Shown piece by piece: positions 30,176 to 39,768 of a DNA stretch of 64,000 nucleotides (positions are counted from its first letter, which is position 1; each line of letters starts with the position of its first letter). This DNA comes from Pseudoxanthomonas suwonensis 11-1 (lineage in GTDB: Bacteria; Pseudomonadota; Gammaproteobacteria; Xanthomonadales; Xanthomonadaceae): assembly GCF_000185965.1 (NCBI RefSeq), contig NC_014924.1:1-64000 (forward strand), written 5' to 3'. The notes beneath the pieces are model-generated. The model had not been told where the DNA came from and made no database searches. It worked only from the letters and a program-made list of their open reading frames with translations. Position numbers and translations under genes: made by a program.

Positions 30176-31063
30176 ATGCGCAAGGGAAAGTTTTCCAGGT
30201 CCGGAACCCTGCTGCTTCTGCTGGGCCTGTCGCTGCCGGCCCTGGCGGCGCCGGATCCTTCGATCAGCAAGCGTCCGCCCGTCAGCCCGATACGCGCGAG
30301 CAAGATCGTGCTGGTCGGCGATTCCACCACCGCGGTGCAGGGTGGCTGGGGCCCGGCGTTCTGCGCGCGCCACGTCAGCTCCTTCCTGGCCTGCGTGAAC
30401 CTCGCCCGCGGCGGACGCAGCACCTACAACTACCGCGCCGAGGGCTCCTGGGACATCGCCCTGCACGAGATGCGGCCGGGGCCCTACCAGGACGTGTACG
30501 TGCTGGTGCAGTTCGGCCACAACGACCAGCCGGGCAAGCCCGGGCGTTCCACCGACCTGCAACGCGAGTTCCCCGGCAACCTGCGTGCCTACGTGCGCGA
30601 GATCCGTGCCGCGGGCGCCAGGCCGGTGTTGCTGACGCCGCTGACCCGCCGCCAGTTCAGCGACGGCCGCCTGGTCGACGACCTGGCGCCCTGGGCCGAG
30701 GCCACCCGCCGGGTTGCCGCCGAGCTGCAGGTGCCGCTGGTGGACCTGCACGCGCGCAGCACCGCGGCGGTGCAGGGGATGGGCCCGGTGCAGGCGATGC
30801 GGTTCGCCCAGGCGCGACCGGCGCCGCAGCAGGTGGTCGCGGCCCAGGCCGGAAGCACCATCGGCATGGCGCCGGTGACGCCAGCGGCCACGCCAGCGGC
30901 CGCCACCGTGCAGGCCAACGCCGCGGCCGAACCCATGGGCACGCCCAAGGAAGCCTTCGACTACACCCATCTCGGCACGGAGGGTGCCGGGTTCTTCGCC
31001 GCGATCGTGGCCGACGAGCTGGCCCGCGCCGTGCCGGAACTGCGCCGCAACCTGATTCCCTGA
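30176..31063 (+). CDS. Rhamnogalacturonan acetylesterase (SGNH/CE12)
   Basis: Secreted 295-residue SGNH hydrolase. Signal peptide about 1-25, then block I VLVGDSTTAV, GGRSTYNYR, FGHNDQPGKPG, and catalytic DYTHLGTEG. It removes acetyl groups from rhamnogalacturonan backbone, so lyases can act. An Ala/Pro-rich low-complexity insert (about 218-258, with repeats like TPAATPAAAT) precedes the last motif and could be a flexible linker or loop. Unlike the 16258 paralogue it has no cupin. It is separated by an operator from the divergent GH43 operon. Confidence 0.87.
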   Translation: MRKGKFSRSGTLLLLLGLSLPALAAPDPSISKRPPVSPIRASKIVLVGDSTTAVQGGWGPAFCARHVSSFLACVNLARGGRSTYNYRAEGSWDIALHEMRPGPYQDVYVLVQFGHNDQPGKPGRSTDLQREFPGNLRAYVREIRAAGARPVLLTPLTRRQFSDGRLVDDLAPWAEATRRVAAELQVPLVDLHARSTAAVQGMGPVQAMRFAQARPAPQQVVAAQAGSTIGMAPVTPAATPAAATVQANAAAEPMGTPKEAFDYTHLGTEGAGFFAAIVADELARAVPELRRNLIP

Positions 31064-31219
31064 GGCAACAGGCCCGGTCCCCGACGAGGTCGGGCCACTG
31101 CGCAGAGGCCGCTCCCTGGTCTGCACGGGCCAGCTACACCTCCCGTGCGACCAGGGGAACCGCCTGCATGCGCGGGCGCCATGGCGGCGCGTTGGCGTCG
31201 CGTCCCCGGCGACATGCAG

Positions 31220-31250
31220 GCCGGCCGCCGCCCCGTGCGGGGCGGCCGGC
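31220..31250. terminator. Hairpin between convergent genes 30176 and 31257
   Basis: Inverted repeat GCCGGCCGCC / GGCGGCCGGC (31220-31229 and 31241-31250) with a short extended inner stem. No long T-tract, so it is a likely but not certain bidirectional stop. The rest of the gap 31064-31219 shows nothing. Confidence 0.5.
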
Positions 31251-31256
31251 TGCTGC

Positions 31257-34200
31257 TCAGTGCAGCGGCCTCAGGTTGTTGAGCAGGGTCACTTCCGCGG
31301 CTTCGCCATCAAGGGCCACCCGCACCCTCAGGCCGTGCGGATCGCGGCCTCCCAGCGGCAGCCGTACCTGCGCCGTCTTCGGTTCCAGATCCAGCGGCGC
31401 AGCCAGGGCCGGTAGCGCGACGCGTGCCAGCTCGCGTCCGCGCGCGTCTTCCAGCACCGCGTAACCGGCCGGCGTGGCGACATGGCCCAGGCTGTGCACG
31501 GTCAGTTCGACCAGGTCGCCCTGCACGCGCGCGTCGCCGCGGCCGATGCCCAGGTCCGGACGGGTCTCAACCGGGGTGCCGGCCTCCACCAGCTCGAACT
31601 CGAACACCTGGTGCCGGCCCGGGGTGAACACCAGTCCGGTGGAGCGGCTCTTCTCCAGCCTTACCTGGCGCTCGCTCCGCCTGCCGTCGATCTTGCCGTC
31701 GCCGTCGCGGTCCACGCCGCTGCGCACCCGCCACAGGCCGGGCGCCACGTTCCAGGTGGTCATTTCCGCGGACGCCGGACGCTTGCCGGTGTTGAACGCG
31801 GTGACGGTGAAGCGCTCGCGCGAGGGCGCGTCGACCAGCAGCGCGACTTCCTCCGCCGCCTCGTCGCGCTCGAAGCGCCAGCTGACGGTATGCCCCGGCC
31901 AGCTCTGGTTGCGCTTGAGCGCGATGCCGCCCAGGCGCGCGCGCTGCAGGAATTCCGAGGGCGCCTCGACCCGGTCGGACCACCAGTGGCCCTCGGTGTT
32001 CATGTACTCGCGCTGGGCCTTGGCGCGGATCCCTTCGGCGTGCAGTTCCTCGAGGTAACGGCGGTCGCCGGTCAACTGCCAGGCGGTGACCCCGGGAAAG
32101 CCGGTGCTGCCGCGGTCGGCGGCCTCGACCAGGGCCTTGCCCCAGTCCTGCTCGCGGCCCAGCACCTGGACGAAGTTCTCGCCCAGGTTGGACAGCGCGG
32201 CCGGGCCGCCGCGGGCGACCCGGTAGTCCAGCGCCCGCAGGTAGCGCTCGTCGCCGGTCCAGCGCCACGCCGCCCAGAACAGGTGCATCACGTCGCCGGC
32301 GCCGGAGCCCTTGTTGAGCTCGCCGCCACGCGTCCGGCCGGTGGCCCAGTGGATCTCGTTGGGCAGCACCCATTGCCCGTCCGCGGCGGAATAGGCGTGT
32401 GCGAGGTAGCCGTCCGCCAAGCCGGTGATCAGCTTGCGGCTGGTCGGATCGGCGTTCCACTGGCCCACCAGGAAGGCCGGGTGCAGCGCCGGGAAGGAAT
32501 ACGGCTTCTGCCACTGCCAGTTGGGGTCGCGGTAGACCTTGTTGCCGCCGAACCAGTTGCTGGAGAACAGCAGGTGGCCCTGCGGGTTGGGCAGGATGAT
32601 GCGCTCGTCGAAGGCCTTTACCGTCTCCATCAGCCGTTCGACGGTCAGCGGATCGCCCCAGTTGAGGTAGAGCATCGCGCTGTTGGAGTTGATGCCCTCC
32701 TCGTAGGCGTGCAGCTCGTCGGTCTCGATGGTGCTCAGGCCATCGGTGAACATGCCGTTGCGGTACACCGCCTCGGCCAGCGCGGTCAGCGAGGCGTTGA
32801 TCCGGTCCGGCATCACGCCCATCAGTGCCAGGCCCGGCCACTGCTGCACCAGGTCGCTGTCGTCGGAGATGCCGCCGCCGAAGTCGCCGTACTCGACCTG
32901 GCGCTGCTCGATCCACCACTGCACGAAGCGGCGCACGTACTTCAGGTCCTCCAGCTGGCGGAAGGCCCACAGCGGCACGCCCTTGGGCGGCTCGGGCTGC
33001 TTGAACGGGGGCCGGCCCTGGCTGGCGTAGCTGATGTAGGTCCAGTACAGGCGGCCCAGCTCGTGGTCCGGGTCCACCCGCAGCAGGTCGGAGATGTCGG
33101 CGTACACCCGCGCGTACAGGCGCTGGCGCTTGGAGGTGGTGTGCTCCTCGACCAGGAAGCCCCAGTTGTCGCGCACCTGGTTGAAGCGGTCGGCCAGGTG
33201 CTCCCGCTTCGCCTCCTCGCGCGCCTTGAACACCAGGCGCACCTCGGCGCCGTCCAGCGAGGCGGCGTTGAAGCCGGGCGCGGCGCTGGCCACGCTGATC
33301 CACAGGCTGTCGGCGGTGAGGATGCGGTCGCGCAGGTCCAGGTACACCGTGCGGGCCTGGCCCGGGCGCACCGACACCGACACGTCGATCATGTCGCGCG
33401 CCGGCCAGATCGGGTCCTTGACCCGGATGTTGAGCGGGATCAGCCCGTCGTGGGTGGCCGGCAGGTCCAGCGCGGGGATGTCCAGGGCGATGCCGTCCAG
33501 GCCGTCGTGCATGTTCTCCCAGCTGTAGGCCCAGCTGCGGATCAGCGGCTGCGCCGGCGGCGCGTCGCCCACGCCGGACGGGACTAGGATGTGCACGATG
33601 GGGTCCGGATCGGCCGGCAGGCTGGCCGGGTCGCGCCGGCGCGACCCGGCGCCGCGCGGCAGGGCCATCACCGTGCTGCGCTCGCCTTCCGGGTAGCGGC
33701 CGCGGATGTAGTCCAGCAGCCCCTGCACGTTGCCGTAGTCCGGCAGCACCCGGCTGTCCACCAGGTAGCGCTGCTTGACCGTGCCCTCCGGCTCGGGCGC
33801 GTCGCTGACGTGGTAGGCCCAGATCTCCTGGATCGGCGTCTCCTGCTCGGCGTTGGAGAAGCGCAGGTGGCCGCCGTGGCGCTCGCCGAAGGTGTGCACG
33901 CTGCGCACCACGCCCTGCGGCCGGGTGAACAGCGGCTCCAGCGCCCCGGCCGAGGGGCCGGCGCTGGCCTGGCCCCAGGCGGCGCCGCGGATCTCGACGC
34001 GGTTCCAGGGCTCGTCGGGCAGGGCCAGGTCCAGGTTCCAGCCGCCCTCGGCATAGGTGTTCCAGTCCGGCAGCTGGAAGTAGTCGTTGCGCCCCGGCAG
34101 GCGCGAGCGGTTGTACACGCCCGGCCAGGTGGTCTCGGGGATGCCGTCGGTGCCCTTCCACATCCACTGCTTCTTGTCGCGCACGTCGGCGAACTCGAGC

Positions 34201-35078
34201 TTGCGGATGGTGGTCACCGGCGCCTCCAGCGCCGGCGGGGCGGCGTGGTCCCAGCCGTGGCGGTGCAGCCAGGCGGCGCGGCGGCGCGCCGCCGGCAGGT
34301 CCTCGCCGCCGTCGCGCGGCGGTTCCTGGCCGCGCGCCAGCGCCGCCACCGCGGCCGGGCGCAGCATGCGGTCGTACACGCGGATCTCGTCGAAGTCGCT
34401 GCCGCGCAGGAAGTTGTAGCGGCTCTGCACCTGGTAGGGCGCCAGCACCCGGCCGGCCAGGCCCAACTGGTCCAGTGCGGCGTCGTAGTCGGCCGTGGCG
34501 TCCTGGCGAGCCACTTCACGGCCGTCGACGAACAGGCGCACGCCGGCGGTCTCGTCCCAGGCGAAGGCCAGGTGCGTCCACGAGGCCGCGTCCGGCAACG
34601 CGTCCAGGCGGAACGACACCCGCGTGCGCGCCAGGTTGGCATCGGTGACGAAGGCATCGAAGCCGTGGCCGTTCCAGTCGATGCGCAGCCAGGCCATGTC
34701 CCAGCTGCTGTGGTCGGCGTAGCCGACGCGGAAGATCACGAACGGCGCCTCGCCCACCGCGTAGCGCGGGCGCCAGAAGAACGACAGGGTGCCGCGCTGG
34801 GCCTGGATGTTGCCCGGCGCATTCCATGACAGCACGCCGTCGTCGGCCCATTCGATCGCGCCGCCGTGCACGCCGTCGGGCACGATTTCCACCCGGTCCT
34901 GGAAGTTGGGCACCGGGTCGCCGGCGGCCTGGTCGGCGACGAAGCCTTCGTCGGCGGCGACCCGGAACAGCAGTCGTGCTTCCTGTGCATGGGCGAGGGC
35001 CGGCGGCAGGGCGAGGGCCAGGGCGAGGGCCAGGGCGACGGCGGTGGCGAGCAGGAGCGGACGGCTGGGTTTGTTCAT
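31257..35078 (-). CDS. Large secreted LamG-domain protein of unknown activity
   Basis: A 1273-residue protein not assigned to a known CAZy family by me. Signal peptide about 1-32; N-terminal concanavalin/LamG-like jellyroll about 33-240; then a long central region (about 300-1050) rich in Trp and acidic motifs (for example FGGGISDDSDLVQQWPGL and SSNWFGGNKVYRD) that resembles an all-alpha toroid catalytic domain; a Ca-binding-loop-like DRDGDGKIDG at 1123-1132; and a C-terminal beta domain. It follows the PL10 lyase gene after 62 bases in the same operon as a TonB receptor, so a pectin-active lyase or hydrolase is likely. Start ATG 35078 begins the signal peptide. Confidence 0.75.
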   Translation of the reverse strand: MNKPSRPLLLATAVALALALALALPPALAHAQEARLLFRVAADEGFVADQAAGDPVPNFQDRVEIVPDGVHGGAIEWADDGVLSWNAPGNIQAQRGTLSFFWRPRYAVGEAPFVIFRVGYADHSSWDMAWLRIDWNGHGFDAFVTDANLARTRVSFRLDALPDAASWTHLAFAWDETAGVRLFVDGREVARQDATADYDAALDQLGLAGRVLAPYQVQSRYNFLRGSDFDEIRVYDRMLRPAAVAALARGQEPPRDGGEDLPAARRRAAWLHRHGWDHAAPPALEAPVTTIRKLEFADVRDKKQWMWKGTDGIPETTWPGVYNRSRLPGRNDYFQLPDWNTYAEGGWNLDLALPDEPWNRVEIRGAAWGQASAGPSAGALEPLFTRPQGVVRSVHTFGERHGGHLRFSNAEQETPIQEIWAYHVSDAPEPEGTVKQRYLVDSRVLPDYGNVQGLLDYIRGRYPEGERSTVMALPRGAGSRRRDPASLPADPDPIVHILVPSGVGDAPPAQPLIRSWAYSWENMHDGLDGIALDIPALDLPATHDGLIPLNIRVKDPIWPARDMIDVSVSVRPGQARTVYLDLRDRILTADSLWISVASAAPGFNAASLDGAEVRLVFKAREEAKREHLADRFNQVRDNWGFLVEEHTTSKRQRLYARVYADISDLLRVDPDHELGRLYWTYISYASQGRPPFKQPEPPKGVPLWAFRQLEDLKYVRRFVQWWIEQRQVEYGDFGGGISDDSDLVQQWPGLALMGVMPDRINASLTALAEAVYRNGMFTDGLSTIETDELHAYEEGINSNSAMLYLNWGDPLTVERLMETVKAFDERIILPNPQGHLLFSSNWFGGNKVYRDPNWQWQKPYSFPALHPAFLVGQWNADPTSRKLITGLADGYLAHAYSAADGQWVLPNEIHWATGRTRGGELNKGSGAGDVMHLFWAAWRWTGDERYLRALDYRVARGGPAALSNLGENFVQVLGREQDWGKALVEAADRGSTGFPGVTAWQLTGDRRYLEELHAEGIRAKAQREYMNTEGHWWSDRVEAPSEFLQRARLGGIALKRNQSWPGHTVSWRFERDEAAEEVALLVDAPSRERFTVTAFNTGKRPASAEMTTWNVAPGLWRVRSGVDRDGDGKIDGRRSERQVRLEKSRSTGLVFTPGRHQVFEFELVEAGTPVETRPDLGIGRGDARVQGDLVELTVHSLGHVATPAGYAVLEDARGRELARVALPALAAPLDLEPKTAQVRLPLGGRDPHGLRVRVALDGEAAEVTLLNNLRPLH

Positions 35079-35140
35079 GCGTTGTGCGTTTCCACGATGG
35101 ATCGAAGTATCCCCGTTGCCGGGCCCGGAGGCCGCACGGG

Positions 35141-36190
35141 TCAACGGCCGGGCGCGGGCAGCCCGTGGCGACGACGCCACTGCGGCAGCTCGGATTCCAG
35201 CAGGCGCTGCGGCCATGTGCCATACCAGGCATAACCGGCGCGGCGTTCACGGGACAGCTGCTCGAACGGCACGATGCTGCCGTCGCGTTCCACCACCAGC
35301 GGCTGCTGCCGCTGCAGGTCGTAGAACCGCGCCCACAGGCCGGCCCCCGGCCGTGGCACCAGGCGCGCGTCGCGTCCGTCCGGACCGTCGAAGCGCTCCA
35401 GCGCCAGGCCGTCGATGCGGTGCGCCTGCAGCCAGGCCGCGCCGGCCTCGACCGCGGCGACGATGCGCGCATCCGGCCGTGGCTGGCGCATCAGCAGGCG
35501 CAGCACGCCGACCGACTCGGCCGAGGCCAGCGACGGCAGCTCGTAGCTGCGCGCACGCGCCGGCTGCAGGGTGTCGCGGTCGTACTGCGCGGCCCATATC
35601 GTCGGGCGGCCATCCAGCACGACCTGCAGCCGCAACAGGCAGTCCAGGCCGCGGGTGGCGGCCTGCGCCGCGCGGCGGGCATGGTCCGGGCCCAGCGCAT
35701 CAAGCCCATCGCGGCCTTCGGCCACGTCCTGCAGCAGGCCGACCACGTGCACCATGGCGTCGTCGTTGAGCGTGACCTGGCTGCGGTAGCCGCTGTGGTC
35801 CGGATGGAACTGCGGCCAGCCGCCACCCGGGTACTGCGCGGCGAGCAGGTAATCGACGCCGCGCCGCGCCGCCTCCAGGTAGGCCGGGTTGCCGGTGTCG
35901 CGGTACGCCCGGGCCAGGTAGGCGATCTCGCTGGTGGTGGCGTTGTTGTCGATGGTGGCGTCGTCCACCCGCGCCGGATCGCGCAGCTGGCGCAGCGCCG
36001 CTTCGTCGAGCGGCTGGCGGTAGTCGACCGCGCGCCCGCGGTAATGCTTGGACCAGCCTCCGGAGGCGGTCTGCAGCCGCAGCATGTTCTCCGCGACCGG
36101 ATCGCTGCGCACGGTGGCCGTGGCCGCTCCGGCCGGCAGCGCGGTCGCCAGCCCCAGGGCGAGCGCCGCCACGCGCAGGCAGCGGGCCAT
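35141..36190 (-). CDS. pelA: Pectate lyase, PL10 family
   Basis: Cleaves alpha-1,4-galacturonan by beta-elimination with calcium, giving unsaturated oligomers that feed KduI. The mature part (349 residues from ATG 36190) has an N-terminal signal peptide (MARCLRVAALALGLATALPAGA) and PL10 features: ENMLRLQTASGGWSKHY, the GGWPQFHPDHSGYRSQVTLNDDAMV segment and DGLALERF. An in-frame ATG at 36235 would add 15 residues; I prefer the later start because it gives a normal signal peptide. It lies between the receptor (36311) and the LamG protein. Confidence 0.88.
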   Translation of the reverse strand: MARCLRVAALALGLATALPAGAATATVRSDPVAENMLRLQTASGGWSKHYRGRAVDYRQPLDEAALRQLRDPARVDDATIDNNATTSEIAYLARAYRDTGNPAYLEAARRGVDYLLAAQYPGGGWPQFHPDHSGYRSQVTLNDDAMVHVVGLLQDVAEGRDGLDALGPDHARRAAQAATRGLDCLLRLQVVLDGRPTIWAAQYDRDTLQPARARSYELPSLASAESVGVLRLLMRQPRPDARIVAAVEAGAAWLQAHRIDGLALERFDGPDGRDARLVPRPGAGLWARFYDLQRQQPLVVERDGSIVPFEQLSRERRAGYAWYGTWPQRLLESELPQWRRRHGLPAPGR

Positions 36191-36310
36191 CCGTCGCCGA
36201 AAGCCGGCCGGCGCCCGGTCGCCATGCGGAACCATGGCGGCCGGGCGCGGCCGGAAGTTCCGGTCGCACGCGTTCAGTCGGGAGGGGCAGGGCGACCGGA
36301 GTGGCACGGC

Positions 36311-39300
36311 TCAAAACCTGTAGCGCAGGCCGACGTAGTACTGGCGGCCGTTGACGGTGTAGCGGTCCGGCAGCTCGAGCGAGGAGTCGACGTAGCGGCT
36401 GTCGGGGGTATCGAGCAGGTTGATCGCCTCGAAGGTCGCGGTCAGGCGCGGGTTGATGCGGTAGGACATGTTGAAGTCCACGTTCTCCACCGAGTGCTTG
36501 CCGGTGACGTCGGCGGTGGCCAGCTGGTTGCCGTCCAGGTCCCACACGTTCTCGCGGCTGAGGATCTCGCTGATGTAGCCGTCGCGGTAGCTGGTTGAAA
36601 CGCGCGCGCTGAAGCGGCCGTCGTCGTAGTACAGGGTGGCGTTGTACGAATTCGGCGACAGGTTGAGCAGGTCGTTCTCGGTGACCGTGGTGACCACGGT
36701 GGCGTTGCCGTTGGACGAGGTGCTGAACCAGTACTTGATGCTGGACTCCACGTGGGTGTAGTTCAGCTGCACGCCGAACTTGCTCCAGATGCCGGGCAGG
36801 AAGGTGAAGGGCTGCTGGTAGGTCAGCTCGTAGCCCTTCAGCGGCCCGCCCGGGGTGTTGTAGTAGCTCTGCACGTTGAACAGCGTGTCCGGGCCGAAAC
36901 CGGCCGGCAGCAGGTCCAGCGAGTAGCCCATGCCGCCCCAGGTGGAGATCAGGCGGGTGCGCTGGATGTAGCTGTCGATGTCCTTGTAGAACAGCGCGCC
37001 GGACAGCAGCGCGCCCTCGGCGAAGTACCACTCCAGGCCGAGGTCGTAGTTGGTGGAGCGGTACGGGTCCAGCTTCGGGTTGCCGAGGTTGATCGAGAAC
37101 ACCCGGCCGTCATCGAAGTACTGGGTCGGGCCGCCGCTGACGCTGGGCGATAGGTAGGTCAGCGTCGGGCGGGCCATGGTCTTGGCCGCGCCGAAGCGCA
37201 GGACCAGCTCGTCGGTGAGGTCCCAGGCGACGTTCAGCGAGGGCAGCACGTCCTGGTAGCTGTGGTTCACGACGCTGCGCACCAGGTAGCGCTCGCCCGG
37301 CGCCGAGGTGGCGTTGGCCACGCCGAAGAAGGCCTCGCAGTTGGACGCGTTGAGCGCCGGGTCCGACGCCGCGCACGGCGCCCAGCCGGAGGCGGTGATC
37401 TTCGTTTCCACCAGGCGCGCGCCGATGTTGCCGCGCAGCGGGCGGTCCAGCAGGTCGGTATTGAAATCCAGCTGCAGGTAGCCGGCCATGCTGCGCTCGT
37501 TGACCTCGAAGTTGTTGTTCGAGGAGCCGAAGTGGCCGACCCCCGCCAGGCGGTAATCGCCGCCCTGCAGGCCGTTGTCGCAGTTGCAGTAGATGTCCAG
37601 CAGCTCGGCGACCTTGCCGAAGTCCGGCGTCAGCCAGCTCGAAGGCGCGCCGGACAGGTTGCGGCCGAAGCCGTCCAGGGTGGTGCTGAGGTCGCCGACG
37701 CCCACCCCGTCAGGCAGGGCCTGGGCCAGGCGGCCGTAGCTGATGTGCCGGTATTCCTCCGAGCGCATGTCGTAGTCCTTGTACGCCAGGCCGGCGCGCA
37801 GGGAGAACGTCGGGTTGAGGATGAACTGCAGGTCGACCTTGGCGGTGTCGAACGTGTTCTCGACTGACTGCGGGTTGAGGCGGACCTCGCTGATGTTGGC
37901 CCCGCGCGCGGTCCCGTTGCTGTTGACCGGTACCACACCGTAGCCGCGCCAGGACCAGGCCGCCGGATCGTTGAGCGCGAACGGGAAGCCCATGCGCGGC
38001 ATGTCCGGGTTGCCGCGCAGGTCCAGGACGAAGCCGTCGAGGTTGGAATTGTCGAAGCTGACCAGCGAGAACACCGGACGCTCGTAGTCGGAGCTGGAGT
38101 GGCCCAGCTGCGCGTCCAGCCGCACCGCATCGTTGAAGTGGTGCTCCAGCGACAGGCTGTACTGCTGGAACCTGGTCGTCTCCTCGATGCTGGTGGCCTC
38201 GGTGCGGAAGTCGACGTTGTCGAACACGCCATAGGTCAGGCGGTTGCGGTCGTCGACCTCGGCCTCGCGCACCACGATCTGGGTCTTGCCGCCGAGGTTG
38301 GCGGCGCGGTGCAGGTTGGCGCCGAGCGAGTCCTCGCGCTGGTCCTTGGACAGTTCCGAGTACATGGCGTCGAAGCTGACGATGGTGTCGTCGCTGGCGC
38401 GCCACTGCAGGGCGCCGGTCAGGCCCAGCCGCTCGATCTCGCTGGCGGTGCGGATATAGCGCGGGTAACGCGGGATCCAGGCGTTGGTCGCGGTCTCGTA
38501 GGCGGCGATGTTCTCCGGGGTGGCCGCCGGGCGCGGCAGCCCGGTGCCGCAGTTCTCCGCGTCGATGCCGTAGCTGCCCCAGCCGTTGTTGCGGTCCTGG
38601 TTGGCCTGCGAGCCGGTGCCGGCCGGGGTCTCGTTGGGCAGCGGGTTGCGCGGGGTCTGCGGGTCGTAGCCGACCGGCGAGCAGAAGCCGTAGGTACCGT
38701 TGTTGTTGGCGTTGGACTGGTTGGAGTTGCGGTGGTTGCCGTGTTCCCAGCGCACCGGGTTGTAGCCTTCCTCGTACACGTTGCGGCGGCTGTAGGAGGC
38801 CGACAGCAGGGCGCCGAAGCGGCCGTCGTTCCAGGTGTTGGACACCAGGCCGGAGACGCGCGGGTCGACCTCGCGCGCCAGCTCGCCGTAACCGGCCTGG
38901 GCGCTGGCCGAGGCGCGGAAGCCGTCGAAGTCGAACGGGCGCGAACCGCGCAGGTCCACGGTCGAGCCCAGCGAACCCTCGTCCATCTGCGCCGACTGGG
39001 TCTTGTTGACCTTGACCTGGCTGAAGAGCTCGGAGGCGAAGGTGTTGAAGTCGAAGCCGCGGCTGCGGTTCACGCCGCCGGTGCCGGTGCCGGCGGTGGC
39101 CAGCGCCTCCAGGCCGTTGAGGCGGACCCGGGTGAAGTCCGAACCCAGGCCGCGGATGGAGATGCGCTGGCCCTCGCCGCCTTCGCGGTCGATCGACACG
39201 CCGGCGATGCGCTGCATCGATTCGGCCAGGTTCTGGTCGGGGAACTTGCCGATGTCCTCGGCGTAGATCGCGTCGACCTGCTCGGTCGAGTAGCGCTTCT

Positions 39301-39469
39301 CGTCCAGCGACTTCTGCAGGCTCTGGCGATAGCCGGTGACGGTGACCGCGTCGAGCTCGGTCGGATCGGGCGAAGCCTGCTGTGCGGCGAGCGGCGCGGA
39401 CAGGGCAAGGCCGATGGCCGCGGCAAGCATGGTAACCGGTGTCTTTCCGAAACGGACGTACGGCGACAT
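36311..39469 (-). CDS. TonB-dependent receptor, probable pectic oligosaccharide importer
   Basis: A 1052-residue outer-membrane beta-barrel receptor. Signal peptide about 1-29, TonB box region TELDAVTVTGYRQSLQKSL, a plug domain with RISIRGLGSDFTRVRLNGL, and the barrel ending in the C-terminal aromatic motif YYVGLRYRF. It should import oligogalacturonides using TonB-ExbBD energy; the substrate is inferred from the operon (PL10, LamG protein). The first 13 codons hold a copy of the operator (39431-39444). A GGGAGGG site precedes the ATG at 39469; the frame would extend further only through unrelated sequence. Confidence 0.88.
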   Translation of the reverse strand: MSPYVRFGKTPVTMLAAAIGLALSAPLAAQQASPDPTELDAVTVTGYRQSLQKSLDEKRYSTEQVDAIYAEDIGKFPDQNLAESMQRIAGVSIDREGGEGQRISIRGLGSDFTRVRLNGLEALATAGTGTGGVNRSRGFDFNTFASELFSQVKVNKTQSAQMDEGSLGSTVDLRGSRPFDFDGFRASASAQAGYGELAREVDPRVSGLVSNTWNDGRFGALLSASYSRRNVYEEGYNPVRWEHGNHRNSNQSNANNNGTYGFCSPVGYDPQTPRNPLPNETPAGTGSQANQDRNNGWGSYGIDAENCGTGLPRPAATPENIAAYETATNAWIPRYPRYIRTASEIERLGLTGALQWRASDDTIVSFDAMYSELSKDQREDSLGANLHRAANLGGKTQIVVREAEVDDRNRLTYGVFDNVDFRTEATSIEETTRFQQYSLSLEHHFNDAVRLDAQLGHSSSDYERPVFSLVSFDNSNLDGFVLDLRGNPDMPRMGFPFALNDPAAWSWRGYGVVPVNSNGTARGANISEVRLNPQSVENTFDTAKVDLQFILNPTFSLRAGLAYKDYDMRSEEYRHISYGRLAQALPDGVGVGDLSTTLDGFGRNLSGAPSSWLTPDFGKVAELLDIYCNCDNGLQGGDYRLAGVGHFGSSNNNFEVNERSMAGYLQLDFNTDLLDRPLRGNIGARLVETKITASGWAPCAASDPALNASNCEAFFGVANATSAPGERYLVRSVVNHSYQDVLPSLNVAWDLTDELVLRFGAAKTMARPTLTYLSPSVSGGPTQYFDDGRVFSINLGNPKLDPYRSTNYDLGLEWYFAEGALLSGALFYKDIDSYIQRTRLISTWGGMGYSLDLLPAGFGPDTLFNVQSYYNTPGGPLKGYELTYQQPFTFLPGIWSKFGVQLNYTHVESSIKYWFSTSSNGNATVVTTVTENDLLNLSPNSYNATLYYDDGRFSARVSTSYRDGYISEILSRENVWDLDGNQLATADVTGKHSVENVDFNMSYRINPRLTATFEAINLLDTPDSRYVDSSLELPDRYTVNGRQYYVGLRYRF
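39431..39444. promoter_or_regulatory. Intragenic operator-like site in TonB receptor 1
   Basis: GGTAACCGGTGTCT, matching the kduI operator core GACACCGGTTACC on the - strand. It encodes KTPVT, with the unusual codons ACA and GTT, in the signal peptide. It sits 26-39 bases inside the gene. Confidence 0.45.
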
Positions 39470-39544
39470 GGGTCCCTCCCAGGACATATGCAGTGGTGGC
39501 TTGGAACCGTCGGCGCCGTCGACGGGAACCGCATGGCGATGCGG

Positions 39545-39560
39545 ATGACACCGATAGTCA
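39545..39560. promoter_or_regulatory. LacI-type operator, TonB receptor 1 promoter
   Basis: ATGACACCGATAGTCA, identical to the site at 30114; 75 bases before the receptor start. The -10-like TACCTT and the GCATCNTGCG element lie next to it on the - strand. Confidence 0.65.
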
Positions 39561-39590
39561 AACCGAAGGTAGCAGCCCCTGCACGGCCCC

Positions 39591-39605
39591 GCATCGTGCG
39601 CCGCA
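39591..39605 (-). promoter_or_regulatory. Conserved upstream element, TonB receptor 1
   Basis: GCATCGTGCGCCGCA, the third copy of the motif seen at 30034 and 42624, 30-32 bases beyond the operator. Confidence 0.45.
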
Positions 39606-39709
39606 ACAGCGCATGCAGGCAGGCGGGGCCTGGATGCACGCGGTGCCTGGGTCTCCCGTGGACGCCGTCGAGCGCACCGGCGGAGGCGTGCCGCGGAAGC
39701 GTCGGCCGC

Positions 39710-39747
39710 ACGCAAAAGAAAACCGGGGCGGCAGGGCCGCCCCGGTT
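39710..39747 (-). terminator. Terminator of TonB receptor 2
   Basis: A perfect 12-bp stem AACCGGGGCGGC / GCCGCCCCGGTT (39721-39732 and 39736-39747) with, on the - strand, a following TTTCTTTTG run (39720-39710). It ends the receptor 2 transcript before the receptor 1 promoter region. Confidence 0.85.
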
Positions 39748-39768
39748 CCAGGGTCCAGGCGTGGATGC

